19,770 nt of DNA from Ignavibacteriales bacterium. Its GTDB lineage: Bacteria; Bacteroidota; Ignavibacteria; Ignavibacteriales; Ignavibacteriaceae. Made by a program: the position numbers and the translations under genes. The stretch spans positions 1 to 19,770 of the forward strand of contig DAIEML010000010.1 of assembly GCA_027349615.1 (NCBI GenBank), written 5' to 3'. This document shows, piece after piece, positions 1-8,268 of the stretch (positions are counted from its first letter, which is position 1; each line of letters begins with the position of its first letter). The notes beneath the pieces are model-generated. The model was not told where the DNA came from. It made no database searches and saw nothing but the letters and a program-made list of their open reading frames with translations.

Positions 1-2452
1 ACCATTTTGCAATTGAGTCTGGCAGTGCTTTTACATAATCCGAAGCAGCAACAAAAACTCCTTCTTCATCTTTTAACATTTGTGTTACGTAAGGAACTTT
101 TGGTGTTTCGGTTGGATGAAGCATATTCCATCTATTGACATCAAGTCCGTCTTTTCGTAATTCTTTGTAGCTTGTAACACTCCAAATATCAGCTGCTACT
201 TTAAAATCTTCTTCAAGAATTGCTTGAGCTTTTATAACTTCATTAAGTATTGTTCCGCTGCCGAAAAGTTGCGCTTTTAATTTTAATGCTTTTTTGCTTG
301 AAGCTTTAAACTTATACATTCCTTTTAAAATACCTTCTTTAGCTCCTTGCGGCATTGGCGGCATTTCGTAGTTTTCGTTCATCACAGTCATGTAATAAAA
401 AACTTTTTCTTGTTCTTCGTACATTCTTCTAATGCCGTCGCGAATGATAACTGCAATTTCATATGCGAAAGCTGGGTCGTAAGCAACAAGATTTGGAACC
501 GGGTAAGCCATCAAATGGCTGTTGCCGTCTTGATGCTGCAAGCCTTCGCCGGCAAGAGTGGTTCTTCCAGCAGTTCCTCCAACAAGAAATCCTTTGCAGC
601 TCATATCTCCGGCAGCCCAGATTAAATCTGCCGCTCTATTAAAACCAAACATTGAATAATAAACATAAAATGGAATCATATTTATTCCGTGAGTTGCATA
701 AGCAGTGCCGGCAGCAATGAAGGAGGACATTGCGCCAGCTTCAGTAATTCCTTCTTCAAGAATTTGTCCGTTGGTTGCTTCCTTGTAGTAAAGAAGAGTT
801 TCTTTATCAACAGGTTCGTATAATTGTCCAACGTGAGAATAAATCCCAACCGCTCTGAACAATGCTTCCATACCAAAAGTTCTTGCTTCATCTGGAATAA
901 TTGGTACAATTAATTTTCCAACTTCCTTATCTCTTAAAAGCTTTGCAAGAATTCGGACGAAAACCATTGTTGTTGAAGCATCTTTGCCTTCTGTTCCTTT
1001 ATAAAATTCTTCAAATATTTCTTCCGGTGGAGTTTTGAGCGGACGAATTGTGGTTTTTCTTGATGGAACAAATCCGCCTAAATATTTTCTTTTTTCTTTT
1101 AGATATTTTATCTCCGGACTTTCTTCAGATGGGCGATAGAAAGGTGCTTGTGCAACTTCTTCATCGGAAATTGGAATTCCAAAACGAGTTCTAAATTCTG
1201 CAAGTTCATCTTCATTTAATTTCTTTTGCTGATGAGTTATATTTTTTCCCTCACCGGCCTCACCTAAGCCATAGCCTTTAATTGTTTTTGCTAAGATTAC
1301 TGTCGGCTGCCCTTTATGTGCAACAGCGGTTTTGTATGCAGCATAAACTTTTTCCGGATCGTGGCCGCCGCGTTTCATTTTTCTTAATTGTTCATCAGAA
1401 AGATTCTCAACCATTTTTAATAAATCTGGGTCATTGTTGCAAAGATGCTGGCGAATATATTGTCCGCTTTCAACAGAGTATTTTTGATATTGTCCGTCAA
1501 CAATTTCACCTAATCGTTTTACCATCTTTCCTTCAATATCTTTTGCAAACACAGGATCCCAATCGCTTCCCCAAACTACTTTTATTACATTCCAGCCGGT
1601 GCCGCGGAAAATCGCTTCAAGTTCTTGAATAATTTTTCCGTTACCTCTAACCGGACCATCAAGACGCTGGAGGTTACAGTTGATAACAAAAATTAAATTG
1701 TCCAATTTTTCTCTAGCTGCTAAACTGATTGCACCAAGAGTTTCAGGTTCATCAGTTTCACCATCGCCAAGGAAAGCCCAAACTTTATTTCCGTTCATGC
1801 TTTTTAAGCCACGGTCTTCAAGATAGCGATTGAATCTTGCCTGATAAATCGCCATGATCGGTCCAAGTCCCATTGAAACAGTTGGGAACTCCCAAAAGTT
1901 CGGCATAAGCCATGGATGAGGATAAGAAGATAATCCGCCGCCAGGTTTAGTTTCTCTTCGAAAATTTTCCATTTGTTCTTTTGAAATTCTTCCTTCAAGA
2001 AAAGCTCTTGCATAAAAACCTGGAGATGCATGGCCTTGAAAATAAATTTGGTCACCGTCGTATTCATCTCCTTTTCCTTTAAAGAAATGATTGAAGGCAA
2101 TTTCATATAAAGTAGCTGCAGATGCATAAGTGGAAATATGTCCGCCTATTCCGTGTTCAATTTTATTGGCTTTCACAACCATCGCCATTGCATTCCAACG
2201 GATTAGACTTTTAATTCTTCTTTCAATTTCTCTATCGCCAGGAAATGGCGGCTGCATTTCTCTTGGAATCGTATTTATGTAAGGAGTGTTTGCAGAGAAT
2301 GGAATTTGAACTCCAGCTTTATGCGCTCTTATTTGTAGTTCTTGAAGTAATTCTTTTACTCTTTCTGAACCGCCGTGTTCTAAAACATAATCGAGTGAAT
2401 ATAACCATTCTCTGGTTTCAACATCTAATTCATTAATTTTATCATTGTTCAT
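1..2452 (-). CDS. aceE: Pyruvate dehydrogenase E1 component, homodimeric type (3'-truncated by window edge)
   Basis: This is the thiamine-diphosphate-dependent E1 subunit of the pyruvate dehydrogenase complex. It decarboxylates pyruvate and passes the acetyl group to the lipoyl E2. About 817 residues are visible; the family is close to 890, so roughly 70 C-terminal residues lie beyond base 1. The frame is open throughout. Visible motifs are GGHIS with His105 and the ThDP/Mg motif GDGETDEPE, with Asp230 at the same position as the E. coli Mg ligand. VINCNLQRLDGP (about 257-268) carries the Asn and Gln Mg ligands, and QILEEGITEAGA holds the catalytic Glu region. The start is the ATG at 2452, with GAGGA at 2465-2461 on the minus strand, 8 nt upstream. 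It is the single-chain AceE type, not the alpha/beta heterotetramer. E2 and E3 genes are not in the window and could follow beyond the left edge. Confidence 0.97.
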   Translation of the reverse strand, partial: MNNDKINELDVETREWLYSLDYVLEHGGSERVKELLQELQIRAHKAGVQIPFSANTPYINTIPREMQPPFPGDREIERRIKSLIRWNAMAMVVKANKIEHGIGGHISTYASAATLYEIAFNHFFKGKGDEYDGDQIYFQGHASPGFYARAFLEGRISKEQMENFRRETKPGGGLSSYPHPWLMPNFWEFPTVSMGLGPIMAIYQARFNRYLEDRGLKSMNGNKVWAFLGDGETDEPETLGAISLAAREKLDNLIFVINCNLQRLDGPVRGNGKIIQELEAIFRGTGWNVIKVVWGSDWDPVFAKDIEGKMVKRLGEIVDGQYQKYSVESGQYIRQHLCNNDPDLLKMVENLSDEQLRKMKRGGHDPEKVYAAYKTAVAHKGQPTVILAKTIKGYGLGEAGEGKNITHQQKKLNEDELAEFRTRFGIPISDEEVAQAPFYRPSEESPEIKYLKEKRKYLGGFVPSRKTTIRPLKTPPEEIFEEFYKGTEGKDASTTMVFVRILAKLLRDKEVGKLIVPIIPDEARTFGMEALFRAVGIYSHVGQLYEPVDKETLLYYKEATNGQILEEGITEAGAMSSFIAAGTAYATHGINMIPFYVYYSMFGFNRAADLIWAAGDMSCKGFLVGGTAGRTTLAGEGLQHQDGNSHLMAYPVPNLVAYDPAFAYEIAVIIRDGIRRMYEEQEKVFYYMTVMNENYEMPPMPQGAKEGILKGMYKFKASSKKALKLKAQLFGSGTILNEVIKAQAILEEDFKVAADIWSVTSYKELRKDGLDVNRWNMLHPTETPKVPYVTQMLKDEEGVFVAASDYVKALPDSIAKW

Positions 2453-2813
2453 TTCGAATTTCCTCGTTTCAGTTTAATCAATTGCTGAAAAAGTTTTTGC
2501 TTATTCAATAATTTCTGTTTAATAACAAAAACGATTGATTTTAAAAATCATTTTGTACATGATTTTTAATAAATATTAATTATGATATCTAGCCTTTTTT
2601 GGCCGAACGGGCAAGTGTTATCCGTAATTTTAGTATCTCAAAATAATTGTTTTGGCTAAGAATTCCAAGAAAATGAGCTTTATGTGGTTTGTGAAGTGAT
2701 ACAGAAATCAGGTAAAAAAATATATTTAAAAATGATAATACAGTTTAGGATAAAAAATAGTTTAAAATATTTGTTGAAGATTATTCGGTTTCAATTCATC
2801 CATTTCCTTCCAA
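2453..2813. other. Non-coding intergenic stretch upstream of aceE
   Basis: This 361 bp region is AT-rich and holds no convincing gene. It contains the aceE ribosome binding site and presumably its promoter, and an 11 bp perfect inverted repeat at 2541-2569. The left part, next to the hydrolase stop codon at 2814, may hold the 3' end of that transcript, but I see no clear GC-rich hairpin with a T-tract. Confidence 0.5.
2541..2569. promoter_or_regulatory. AT-rich inverted repeat upstream of aceE, possible operator
   Basis: The arms TTAAAAATCAT and ATGATTTTTAA are perfect 11 bp inverted repeats separated by 7 nt (TTTGTAC). The element lies about 90-117 nt upstream of the aceE start, where a promoter or operator would be expected. 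It lacks a GC-rich stem and a T-run, so it does not look like an intrinsic terminator. In DNA this AT-rich such a repeat could arise by chance. The role is inferred from position only. Confidence 0.22.
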
Positions 2814-3653
2814 TCATTTTAAATATTTATCAAACCAAAATTTCCTAAGCTGGTCAACTTCTTTGCGATGATTTTTTAGAAAATGATCTCCGTCTTCAAA
2901 GATTATTAACCGGTGAGTAATTTTTAATTCATACATCTTCTTTGCCATTTCAATTGACTGCAAAGGCGAAACAGTTTTATCACTTCCTCCGTGCATAATT
3001 AAATAAGGAATTTGCGGAAGTTTATCCGCAAAATTTATTACGGTTCTTTTTTCCAATTCTTGGTCAAAATTATTTCCTTCAATAAGTTCATTAAAAAGTT
3101 TTTTCTTTTCCGAATTTGCTTCAATATATTTTTTAAAATTTGAAATGGCTCCGCTTAAAATTGCGCATTTGAAATTGGGATTTTTTAGAAGCGTAAGGTA
3201 AGTCATCATACCGCCGCGGCTCCAACCTTCAATTCCCCAAACATTTTTATTTGCTGAAGTGATTTCATCTGCTAAAGGAATAAGATTTATAATATCGTTT
3301 ACATCTTCGCCACCGAGTTGCTCTTTACCTTCACTCCCAGCATTGCCGCGATATTGAGAGGCAAAAACAACATAATCCCAACTCGCAATTTGTCCATACA
3401 TTCCACGCGCAGTAAATGTGTCAATCGCTCCGTCGTCACGGCTCCCGCCTCGATTCCAAATTATACAAGGATATTTTTTTGTTTCTTCAATTGGACGAGC
3501 AATATATCCTTTTACTTTTAATTCATCGGAAGTATATACTATCTTTTCAACCAAAGTGCTTTCATAAACATCTTTTCCCCAGCCGCTTATAATCATTTTA
3601 TCCTGCTGCGGTGAAAGTATAATTTTTTTTCTCTCAAGTATTAAAGAATTCAT
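2814..3653 (-). CDS. Alpha/beta hydrolase, prolyl-oligopeptidase (S9)-like
   Basis: A 279-residue protein with no signal peptide, so probably cytoplasmic. The nucleophile elbow GWSRGG puts Ser145 as nucleophile. HGGSDKTVSP supplies Asp225 and EDGDHF supplies His257, in the usual Ser-Asp-His order and spacing. NRGGSRDD (67-74) and SQYRGN (99-104) resemble the oxyanion-hole and strand segments of S9-type acyl-peptidases and esterases. No beta-propeller precedes the hydrolase domain, so it is a stand-alone catalytic domain. The substrate is unknown: esterase or peptidase activity are both possible. The ATG at 3653 has no Shine-Dalgarno upstream, as is common in FCB bacteria. It is transcribed divergently from the DUF192 gene across about 135 bp. 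Confidence 0.88.
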   Translation of the reverse strand: MNSLILERKKIILSPQQDKMIISGWGKDVYESTLVEKIVYTSDELKVKGYIARPIEETKKYPCIIWNRGGSRDDGAIDTFTARGMYGQIASWDYVVFASQYRGNAGSEGKEQLGGEDVNDIINLIPLADEITSANKNVWGIEGWSRGGMMTYLTLLKNPNFKCAILSGAISNFKKYIEANSEKKKLFNELIEGNNFDQELEKRTVINFADKLPQIPYLIMHGGSDKTVSPLQSIEMAKKMYELKITHRLIIFEDGDHFLKNHRKEVDQLRKFWFDKYLK

Positions 3654-3788
3654 AATTGAAAATATAGATTTAAATTTTCTTTAAAAATAATATTTGATTT
3701 AGAACATATAAAAATTTCTTTTTGTGTATTTAAAAACAAATAAACTTTTGTAAGTTTCGGTTAATGAAAAAAAATTGAAGTGCAAATT

Positions 3789-4352
3789 ATGGCAAAGAAG
3801 AAAATCGTTAAACCTGAAGCTAAACAATCAAATATAAAATCCGGAAATATAAAAGCGATATGGAAAATCGTTCCGATAATTTTAATAATTGCGATAGCAG
3901 CTTACTTAGTCTTATCAAATTTATTAACTAAAAAATCTGAGGACAATGAATACGTGTTTAGAAAACAAGGCACATTAACTTTTGTTGATTCTCTTAATAA
4001 TGTTAAAGCTAAAATTGATATTCAAATTGCCGCAAGTGACTTTGACCGTGAGCTAGGTTTAATGTATAGAAAACATATGGATGAAAACCAGGGAATGTTA
4101 TTTGTGTTTCCCCAGGAAGATATTCAAAATTTTTGGATGAGAAATACTTTTATTCCTCTTGATATGATTTTTGTAAATTCAAAAAATCAAATAGTAACAA
4201 TTCAACACGCAACTCAAACTCTATCAGATCAGACTTATTCTTCAACTGCACCTGCACAATATGTTATTGAAGTAAACTTAAATTTTACTGACAAGTTTAA
4301 TATTAAAGTTGGAGACAAAATTAATTGGACAAAAACTCAGCCTAGTTTATAA
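3789..4352 (+). CDS. Membrane-anchored DUF192 domain protein
   Basis: A 187-residue protein. A lysine-rich cytoplasmic N-terminus is followed by one hydrophobic segment (about residues 24-47) and then a DUF192 domain. The domain is recognisable by GLMYRK (about 90-95), QGMLFVFP and NFWMRNTFIPLDMIFV (about 114-129), and ends with YVIEVN. DUF192 is a small beta-rich domain without an established biochemical role; many copies are exported or membrane-tethered, as here. I chose the ATG at 3789. An in-frame GTG at 3780 would add three residues, and neither start has a good ribosome binding site. It converges on gmhA with only 13 bp between the stop codons and no visible terminator hairpin. Confidence 0.88.
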   Translation: MAKKKIVKPEAKQSNIKSGNIKAIWKIVPIILIIAIAAYLVLSNLLTKKSEDNEYVFRKQGTLTFVDSLNNVKAKIDIQIAASDFDRELGLMYRKHMDENQGMLFVFPQEDIQNFWMRNTFIPLDMIFVNSKNQIVTIQHATQTLSDQTYSSTAPAQYVIEVNLNFTDKFNIKVGDKINWTKTQPSL

Positions 4353-4365
4353 CTAAAATTAATTT

Positions 4366-4953
4366 TTATTCGTTCCCATAAAGCTCTGATTCAGTCAACT
4401 CGCAAATAATGTGAGCTATTGTTATATGTCCTTCTTGAATTCGTTGAGTGTTTGAAGATGGAATTACAATTGGAAGATCGACAAGTGATTTTAACTTTCC
4501 GCCTGTGCCGCCGAGGAATCCGATCGTCTTTATATTTTTTGATTTAGCTTTTTCAATAGCCTTAATAACATTCGGTGAGTTTCCACTTGTTGAAATCGCA
4601 ATTAAAACGTCACCGCTGTTACCGAGTCCCTCAACATTTCTGGCAAAAACATTTTCATAACCAATATCATTTCCACCAGCAGTTAAATTTGATGTATCAG
4701 TAGTTAATGCTATTGCTGCAAGAGCCGGTCGATTAATTTTATGATTTAATCTGATCATCAATTCAGTTGCAATATGCTGGCAATCAGCTGCACTTCCGCC
4801 GTTACCGCAAAGTAAAAGCTTGTTATTTCTTTTATAAGTATCAACAAGTAAATTTACTGCTGATAGAATTTCATCAGAACATTCATTCTTAATTTTAATT
4901 TTTGTTTCTGAACTTTCGTTTAACGACTCAGCTATGAATTTTTTCTTATCCAA
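4366..4953 (-). CDS. gmhA: D-sedoheptulose-7-phosphate isomerase (SIS domain)
   Basis: A 195-residue cytoplasmic SIS-domain isomerase. It converts sedoheptulose 7-phosphate to D-glycero-D-manno-heptose 7-phosphate, the first step to ADP- or GDP-heptose for LPS or other glycans. LLCGNGGSAADCQH (47-60) and ISTSGNSPNV (120-129) bind the sugar phosphate. His60, Glu64, Gln173 and His181 match the zinc/catalytic set of E. coli GmhA (61, 65, 172, 180), which favours GmhA over the non-enzymatic DiaA paralogue. The start is a TTG at 4953-4951, preceded by GAGG with 5 nt spacing; no ATG occurs before residue 66. It lies 34 bp after the GGGP synthase stop on the same strand and is probably the last gene of that operon. 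Other heptose genes are not visible here. Confidence 0.87.
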   Translation of the reverse strand: MDKKKFIAESLNESSETKIKIKNECSDEILSAVNLLVDTYKRNNKLLLCGNGGSAADCQHIATELMIRLNHKINRPALAAIALTTDTSNLTAGGNDIGYENVFARNVEGLGNSGDVLIAISTSGNSPNVIKAIEKAKSKNIKTIGFLGGTGGKLKSLVDLPIVIPSSNTQRIQEGHITIAHIICELTESELYGNE

Positions 4954-4962
4954 AATTTCCTC
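4951..4962 (-). promoter_or_regulatory. Ribosome binding site fixing a TTG start for gmhA
   Basis: On the minus strand the sequence reads GAGGAAATTTTG. The GAGG core (4962-4959) sits 5 nt before the TTG codon. With no upstream or nearby ATG in frame, this site decides the start. Confidence 0.7.
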
Positions 4963-4987
4963 GAAAAACTTATCTTAATAAAAATTA

Positions 4988-5743
4988 CTAAACCGAAACT
5001 GGAACTCTAAAATGAATAACATCAGCGAAATTTCTTATTAAACTCCAGTTCTCCTCATTCTCGAAAAAATTTCCAGTGACGATTATGTTAGCTCCGCTTT
5101 CAACTTTTTCTTTTGCGGTTTGAGGAGTTTTAATTCCGCCGCCAACAATTATAGGAATGTTGCAATAATCTGAAACTGCTTTTACCATTTCATTCGGAAC
5201 TGACTGAGAAGCTCCTGAACCAGCTTCAAGATAAATTAATTTCATTCCCAAATATTCTGATGCTAATGCAGTAGCAGCTGCAATCTCCGGTTTGTTGCGC
5301 GGTATTGGTTTGCTTCCGCTTATGTATTCGGCCGTGGTCATTGTGCCAGATTCAACAATAATATAGCCAGTTGATATGGGTTCAATTTTTTTCTTTTTAA
5401 TAATTGGCGCAGCTAAAACATGTTTGCCGATAAGATGTTCCGGATTTCTTCCGCTTACTACTGAAAGATAAAGAATTGCATCTGCAGGCTGACAAACTTG
5501 ATTTACTTCTCCGGGAAAAATAATAACCGGCAAGTTTGTTGAGTTTTTTACTTTCTTTAAAAAATTTTCAAAATCTCCGTCTATTATTAAGCTTCCTCCG
5601 ACTAAAAATCCATCAACTCCATTTTTTTCACAATTTTTTACAAATGCAATTATTTTATCATCAGATAATTTATCGGGATCAAGGAGGACTAAATATACAG
5701 CTCCTTTTAACTTAATGGTCTTTAGTAGGCGTTCATAAATCAT
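4988..5743 (-). CDS. Geranylgeranylglyceryl/heptaprenylglyceryl phosphate synthase family protein (GGGPS/PcrB)
   Basis: A 251-residue TIM-barrel prenyltransferase. The family joins a long prenyl diphosphate to sn-glycerol-1-phosphate, forming an ether bond; this is the first committed step of archaeal membrane lipids. Visible motifs are LLDPDK (20-25), VGGS (48-51), YLSVVSGRNPEHLIG (92-106), YLEAGSGA (171-178), VGGGI (200-204) and TGN (223-225), which form the phosphate-binding ends of the barrel. The length fits the family. Chain-length preference (geranylgeranyl or heptaprenyl) cannot be read from the sequence. There is no signal peptide. The ATG at 5743 has no clear ribosome binding site. 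It follows tex by 74 bp and precedes gmhA by 34 bp on the same strand. No G1P dehydrogenase (EgsA/AraM-like) or DGGGP synthase (UbiA-like) gene is in the window. Confidence 0.92.
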   Translation of the reverse strand: MIYERLLKTIKLKGAVYLVLLDPDKLSDDKIIAFVKNCEKNGVDGFLVGGSLIIDGDFENFLKKVKNSTNLPVIIFPGEVNQVCQPADAILYLSVVSGRNPEHLIGKHVLAAPIIKKKKIEPISTGYIIVESGTMTTAEYISGSKPIPRNKPEIAAATALASEYLGMKLIYLEAGSGASQSVPNEMVKAVSDYCNIPIIVGGGIKTPQTAKEKVESGANIIVTGNFFENEENWSLIRNFADVIHFRVPVSV

Positions 5744-5817
5744 ATTAAATTATAGATATTGTATGGAAATATATAAATTTTGATTTATAATAAAAAGATT
5801 TTCACAACTTAATCTTA

Positions 5818-8007
5818 TTAAGATTTCATACTTAATGAAATTCTTTTTCTATCCAAATCAATTGAAATAATTGTAACATCAATAATATCACCTACATTTA
5901 TTACATCAAGTGGATTCTTAACAAACTTATTTGCAATTTGTGAGATATGAAGCAGCCCATCCTGCTTAACGCCAAGATCAACAAACGCTCCAAAGTCTAC
6001 AACATTACGTACGGTTCCTTTTAGTTTCATCCCCTCGGTTAGATCTTCCATTTTTAAAACATCACTTCGAAGAATTGGTTTAGGTATATCTTCTCTCGGA
6101 TCACGCCCGGGTTTTTTTAAATTTTCTATAATATCGATTAATGTTGGTTCACCAATTCCAATTTCTTCCGCTAATTTTTTTGTTCCCTTTTGTTTAATGA
6201 ACAAACCAATCATAGCTCCGGAATCTTTTATGTTTGCAATTGGTAAATTGATTTTTTTAAGAAATTTTTCTGTTGCCTGATACGATTCCGGATGAATAAA
6301 AGTATTGTCTAACGGATTTTCACCATCTCGAATTTTCAAAAATCCTGCAGATTGTTCAAAAGCTTTTTCGCCAAGCCCAGAAACTTCAATTAACTCTTTT
6401 CTTGTTTTAAACTTTCCAATTTTTTCGCGATGCTTAACAATATTTCCTGCGATCCGTTTATTCAAACCGGAGACATAAGTTAAAAGCGATTCTGAAGCTG
6501 TGTTGACATCAACGCCAATGTAGTTAACGCAGCTTTCAACGACGTTGTCCAATTTTTCGGCAAGCAGCTTTTGATCGACATCGTGCTGATATAATCCAAC
6601 ACCAATCGATTTCGGATCAATCTTCACAAGCTCGGCAAGCGGATCTAGCAATCTTCTTCCGATTGAAATATTTCCACGTTGACTTGCTTCTAAATCCGGA
6701 AATTCTTTTTTGGCAATCGTGGATGCCGAATAAACGGAAGCTCCGGCTTCATTCACAATAATGTATTGGCATTTTAACCTGTGCTTTTTAATTAATTCCG
6801 CAATAAAGAATTCTGTTTCTCTGCTGGCAGTTCCATTACCGATTGAAATTACATCAACTTTGTATTTGTTGATAAAGTTAAGAACAATTTTTTCCGCATC
6901 TTCAATTTTATTTTGCGGTGGATGAGGATAAATTGTTGAACCTTCAAGATATTTTCCTGTTTCATCAATTACAGCTACTTTAGAACCTGAAACAAATCCC
7001 GGGTCAATTCCCATAATTATTTTCCCTAGCAGCGGCGGCTGAAGCAAAAGCTGTTTAAGATTAGAAGCAAAAATTTCAATTGCATGAAGATCGGCAATTT
7101 CAGTTAAATGATTCCGAACTTCTTTTTCAATCGATGGGAAAATTAATCGTGTGAATGAATCTTCGATTGTTTGATTAATAATTTCCATGAAAACAGATTC
7201 TGAATATTTTAAGAATTTTTTATTGATCAGCTTTAAAACAGACGGCTCATCAAAGCTCAAACTAATTTTAAGAACTTTTTCTTTTTCACCGCGGTTAATT
7301 GCCAAAGTTTGATACGGCTTTATTTTTAATATTTCAATTTTAAATTCATAATAAATTTGATAAATCTCTTTTTTGTCTTTTTCTTTTTGCTTTTCGCTAA
7401 TTTGTTCATCTGAAGATTTTTCTTTTGCTTTTTCAGAATTCACAACTGAAGATTCAGATAAAAATTCTCTGATAACTTTTCTAACTTCTGCTTCATCACT
7501 TATCATTTCTGCAATTATATCTTTTGCACCTTGCAGTGCTTCTTCAATTGAAGCAACGCCAAGCTCTTCGTTAATAAATTCAGAAAGTTTTTCGTCAAAA
7601 TTTCCTTGGTAGTTCGGATTTTCTAAAATAAAAATTGCAAGAGGTTCCAATCCTTTTGCTTTTGCAATTGAGCCGCGTGTTTTTCTTTTAGGTTTGTAAG
7701 GAAGATAAAGATCTTCTAATTCTTGAAGCTTAACGCATTCCATAATTTTTGATTTTAATTCATCGGTAAGTTTGCCTTGTTCTTCAATACTTTTTAAGAT
7801 GGTTTCTCGCCTCTCTTCAAGAAGATTTAAGTAATTCAGCCGGTCTTCAATCTGCCGTAAAATTTCTTCATCCAGGCCGCCGGTAATTTCTTTGCGGTAC
7901 CTTGCGATGAAAGGAATAGTAGCATCTTCATGAAATAATTTGATTACTGAATCAACTTGTCCAACTTTAATGCTAAGTTCATTTGCGATAATAGCCGGTA
8001 TGTTCAT
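5818..8007 (-). CDS. tex: Tex family RNA-binding transcription accessory protein
   Basis: A 729-residue cytoplasmic protein with the full Tex architecture. The helical Tex N-terminal domain (about 1-230) includes FIARYRKEITGGLDE and LEDLYLPYKPKRKTR. A YqgF/RNase H-like domain (about 329-455) contains MGIDPGF and SIGNGTASRETE. Helix-hairpin-helix segments follow (about 490-560, VNTASESLLTYVSGLNKRIA and VSGLGEKAFEQSAGF). A C-terminal S1 RNA-binding domain (about 658-728) carries GTVRNVVDFGAFVDLG and DGLLHISQ. Tex proteins bind nucleic acid and affect transcription and RNA turnover; the exact job varies by species. A Lys/Glu/Ser-rich stretch at about 186-214 looks like a flexible linker longer than in E. 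coli YhgF. The ATG at 8007 lacks a good Shine-Dalgarno. It is probably the first gene of a tex, GGGPS, gmhA run. Confidence 0.95.
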   Translation of the reverse strand: MNIPAIIANELSIKVGQVDSVIKLFHEDATIPFIARYRKEITGGLDEEILRQIEDRLNYLNLLEERRETILKSIEEQGKLTDELKSKIMECVKLQELEDLYLPYKPKRKTRGSIAKAKGLEPLAIFILENPNYQGNFDEKLSEFINEELGVASIEEALQGAKDIIAEMISDEAEVRKVIREFLSESSVVNSEKAKEKSSDEQISEKQKEKDKKEIYQIYYEFKIEILKIKPYQTLAINRGEKEKVLKISLSFDEPSVLKLINKKFLKYSESVFMEIINQTIEDSFTRLIFPSIEKEVRNHLTEIADLHAIEIFASNLKQLLLQPPLLGKIIMGIDPGFVSGSKVAVIDETGKYLEGSTIYPHPPQNKIEDAEKIVLNFINKYKVDVISIGNGTASRETEFFIAELIKKHRLKCQYIIVNEAGASVYSASTIAKKEFPDLEASQRGNISIGRRLLDPLAELVKIDPKSIGVGLYQHDVDQKLLAEKLDNVVESCVNYIGVDVNTASESLLTYVSGLNKRIAGNIVKHREKIGKFKTRKELIEVSGLGEKAFEQSAGFLKIRDGENPLDNTFIHPESYQATEKFLKKINLPIANIKDSGAMIGLFIKQKGTKKLAEEIGIGEPTLIDIIENLKKPGRDPREDIPKPILRSDVLKMEDLTEGMKLKGTVRNVVDFGAFVDLGVKQDGLLHISQIANKFVKNPLDVINVGDIIDVTIISIDLDRKRISLSMKS

Positions 8008-8189
8008 AATTAGCCAAAAAAATAATTAAACAATTTGAAATTAAAGGTTTCAAAGAAAAAGTAAAGAAATTAATATTTCAACTTGATAATAAGCTAAAAA
8101 TTTACGTGAGAAATTATTTTAAAAAATCACGAAGATTATAAATTGAAGGTTATTTATCTCACAAAAAAATAATCAAAAGCATTTTTTAG

Positions 8190-8218
8190 TTGAAACGGAA
8201 TTCGTTGTCAAATATAAT
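8190..8218 (+). promoter_or_regulatory. Sigma70-type promoter for the dienelactone hydrolase gene
   Basis: A TTGAAA -35 element (8190-8195) and a TATAAT -10 element (8213-8218) are separated by exactly 17 nt. Transcription would begin near 8225, giving a leader of about 44 nt before the ATG at 8269. The match to the general housekeeping sigma consensus is very good. FCB-group promoters often differ from it, so use in this organism is inferred. Confidence 0.5.
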
Positions 8219-8268
8219 ATCAATAGTGTTTTAAACATTTCTAAAAAATTTTAATAACGGAGGAATTT

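Noticed and set aside
347..2127. Open frames inside aceE (plus strand at 347-625 and 1282-1632; minus strand in another frame at 1804-2127)
   Set aside because: They lie within a well-conserved aceE coding frame, have no ribosome binding sites or recognisable domains, and give compositions typical of out-of-frame translation.
2453..2813. Possible small gene or RNA in the aceE upstream gap
   Set aside because: No open frame with a ribosome binding site and no recognisable RNA structure; only AT-rich sequence with one inverted repeat.
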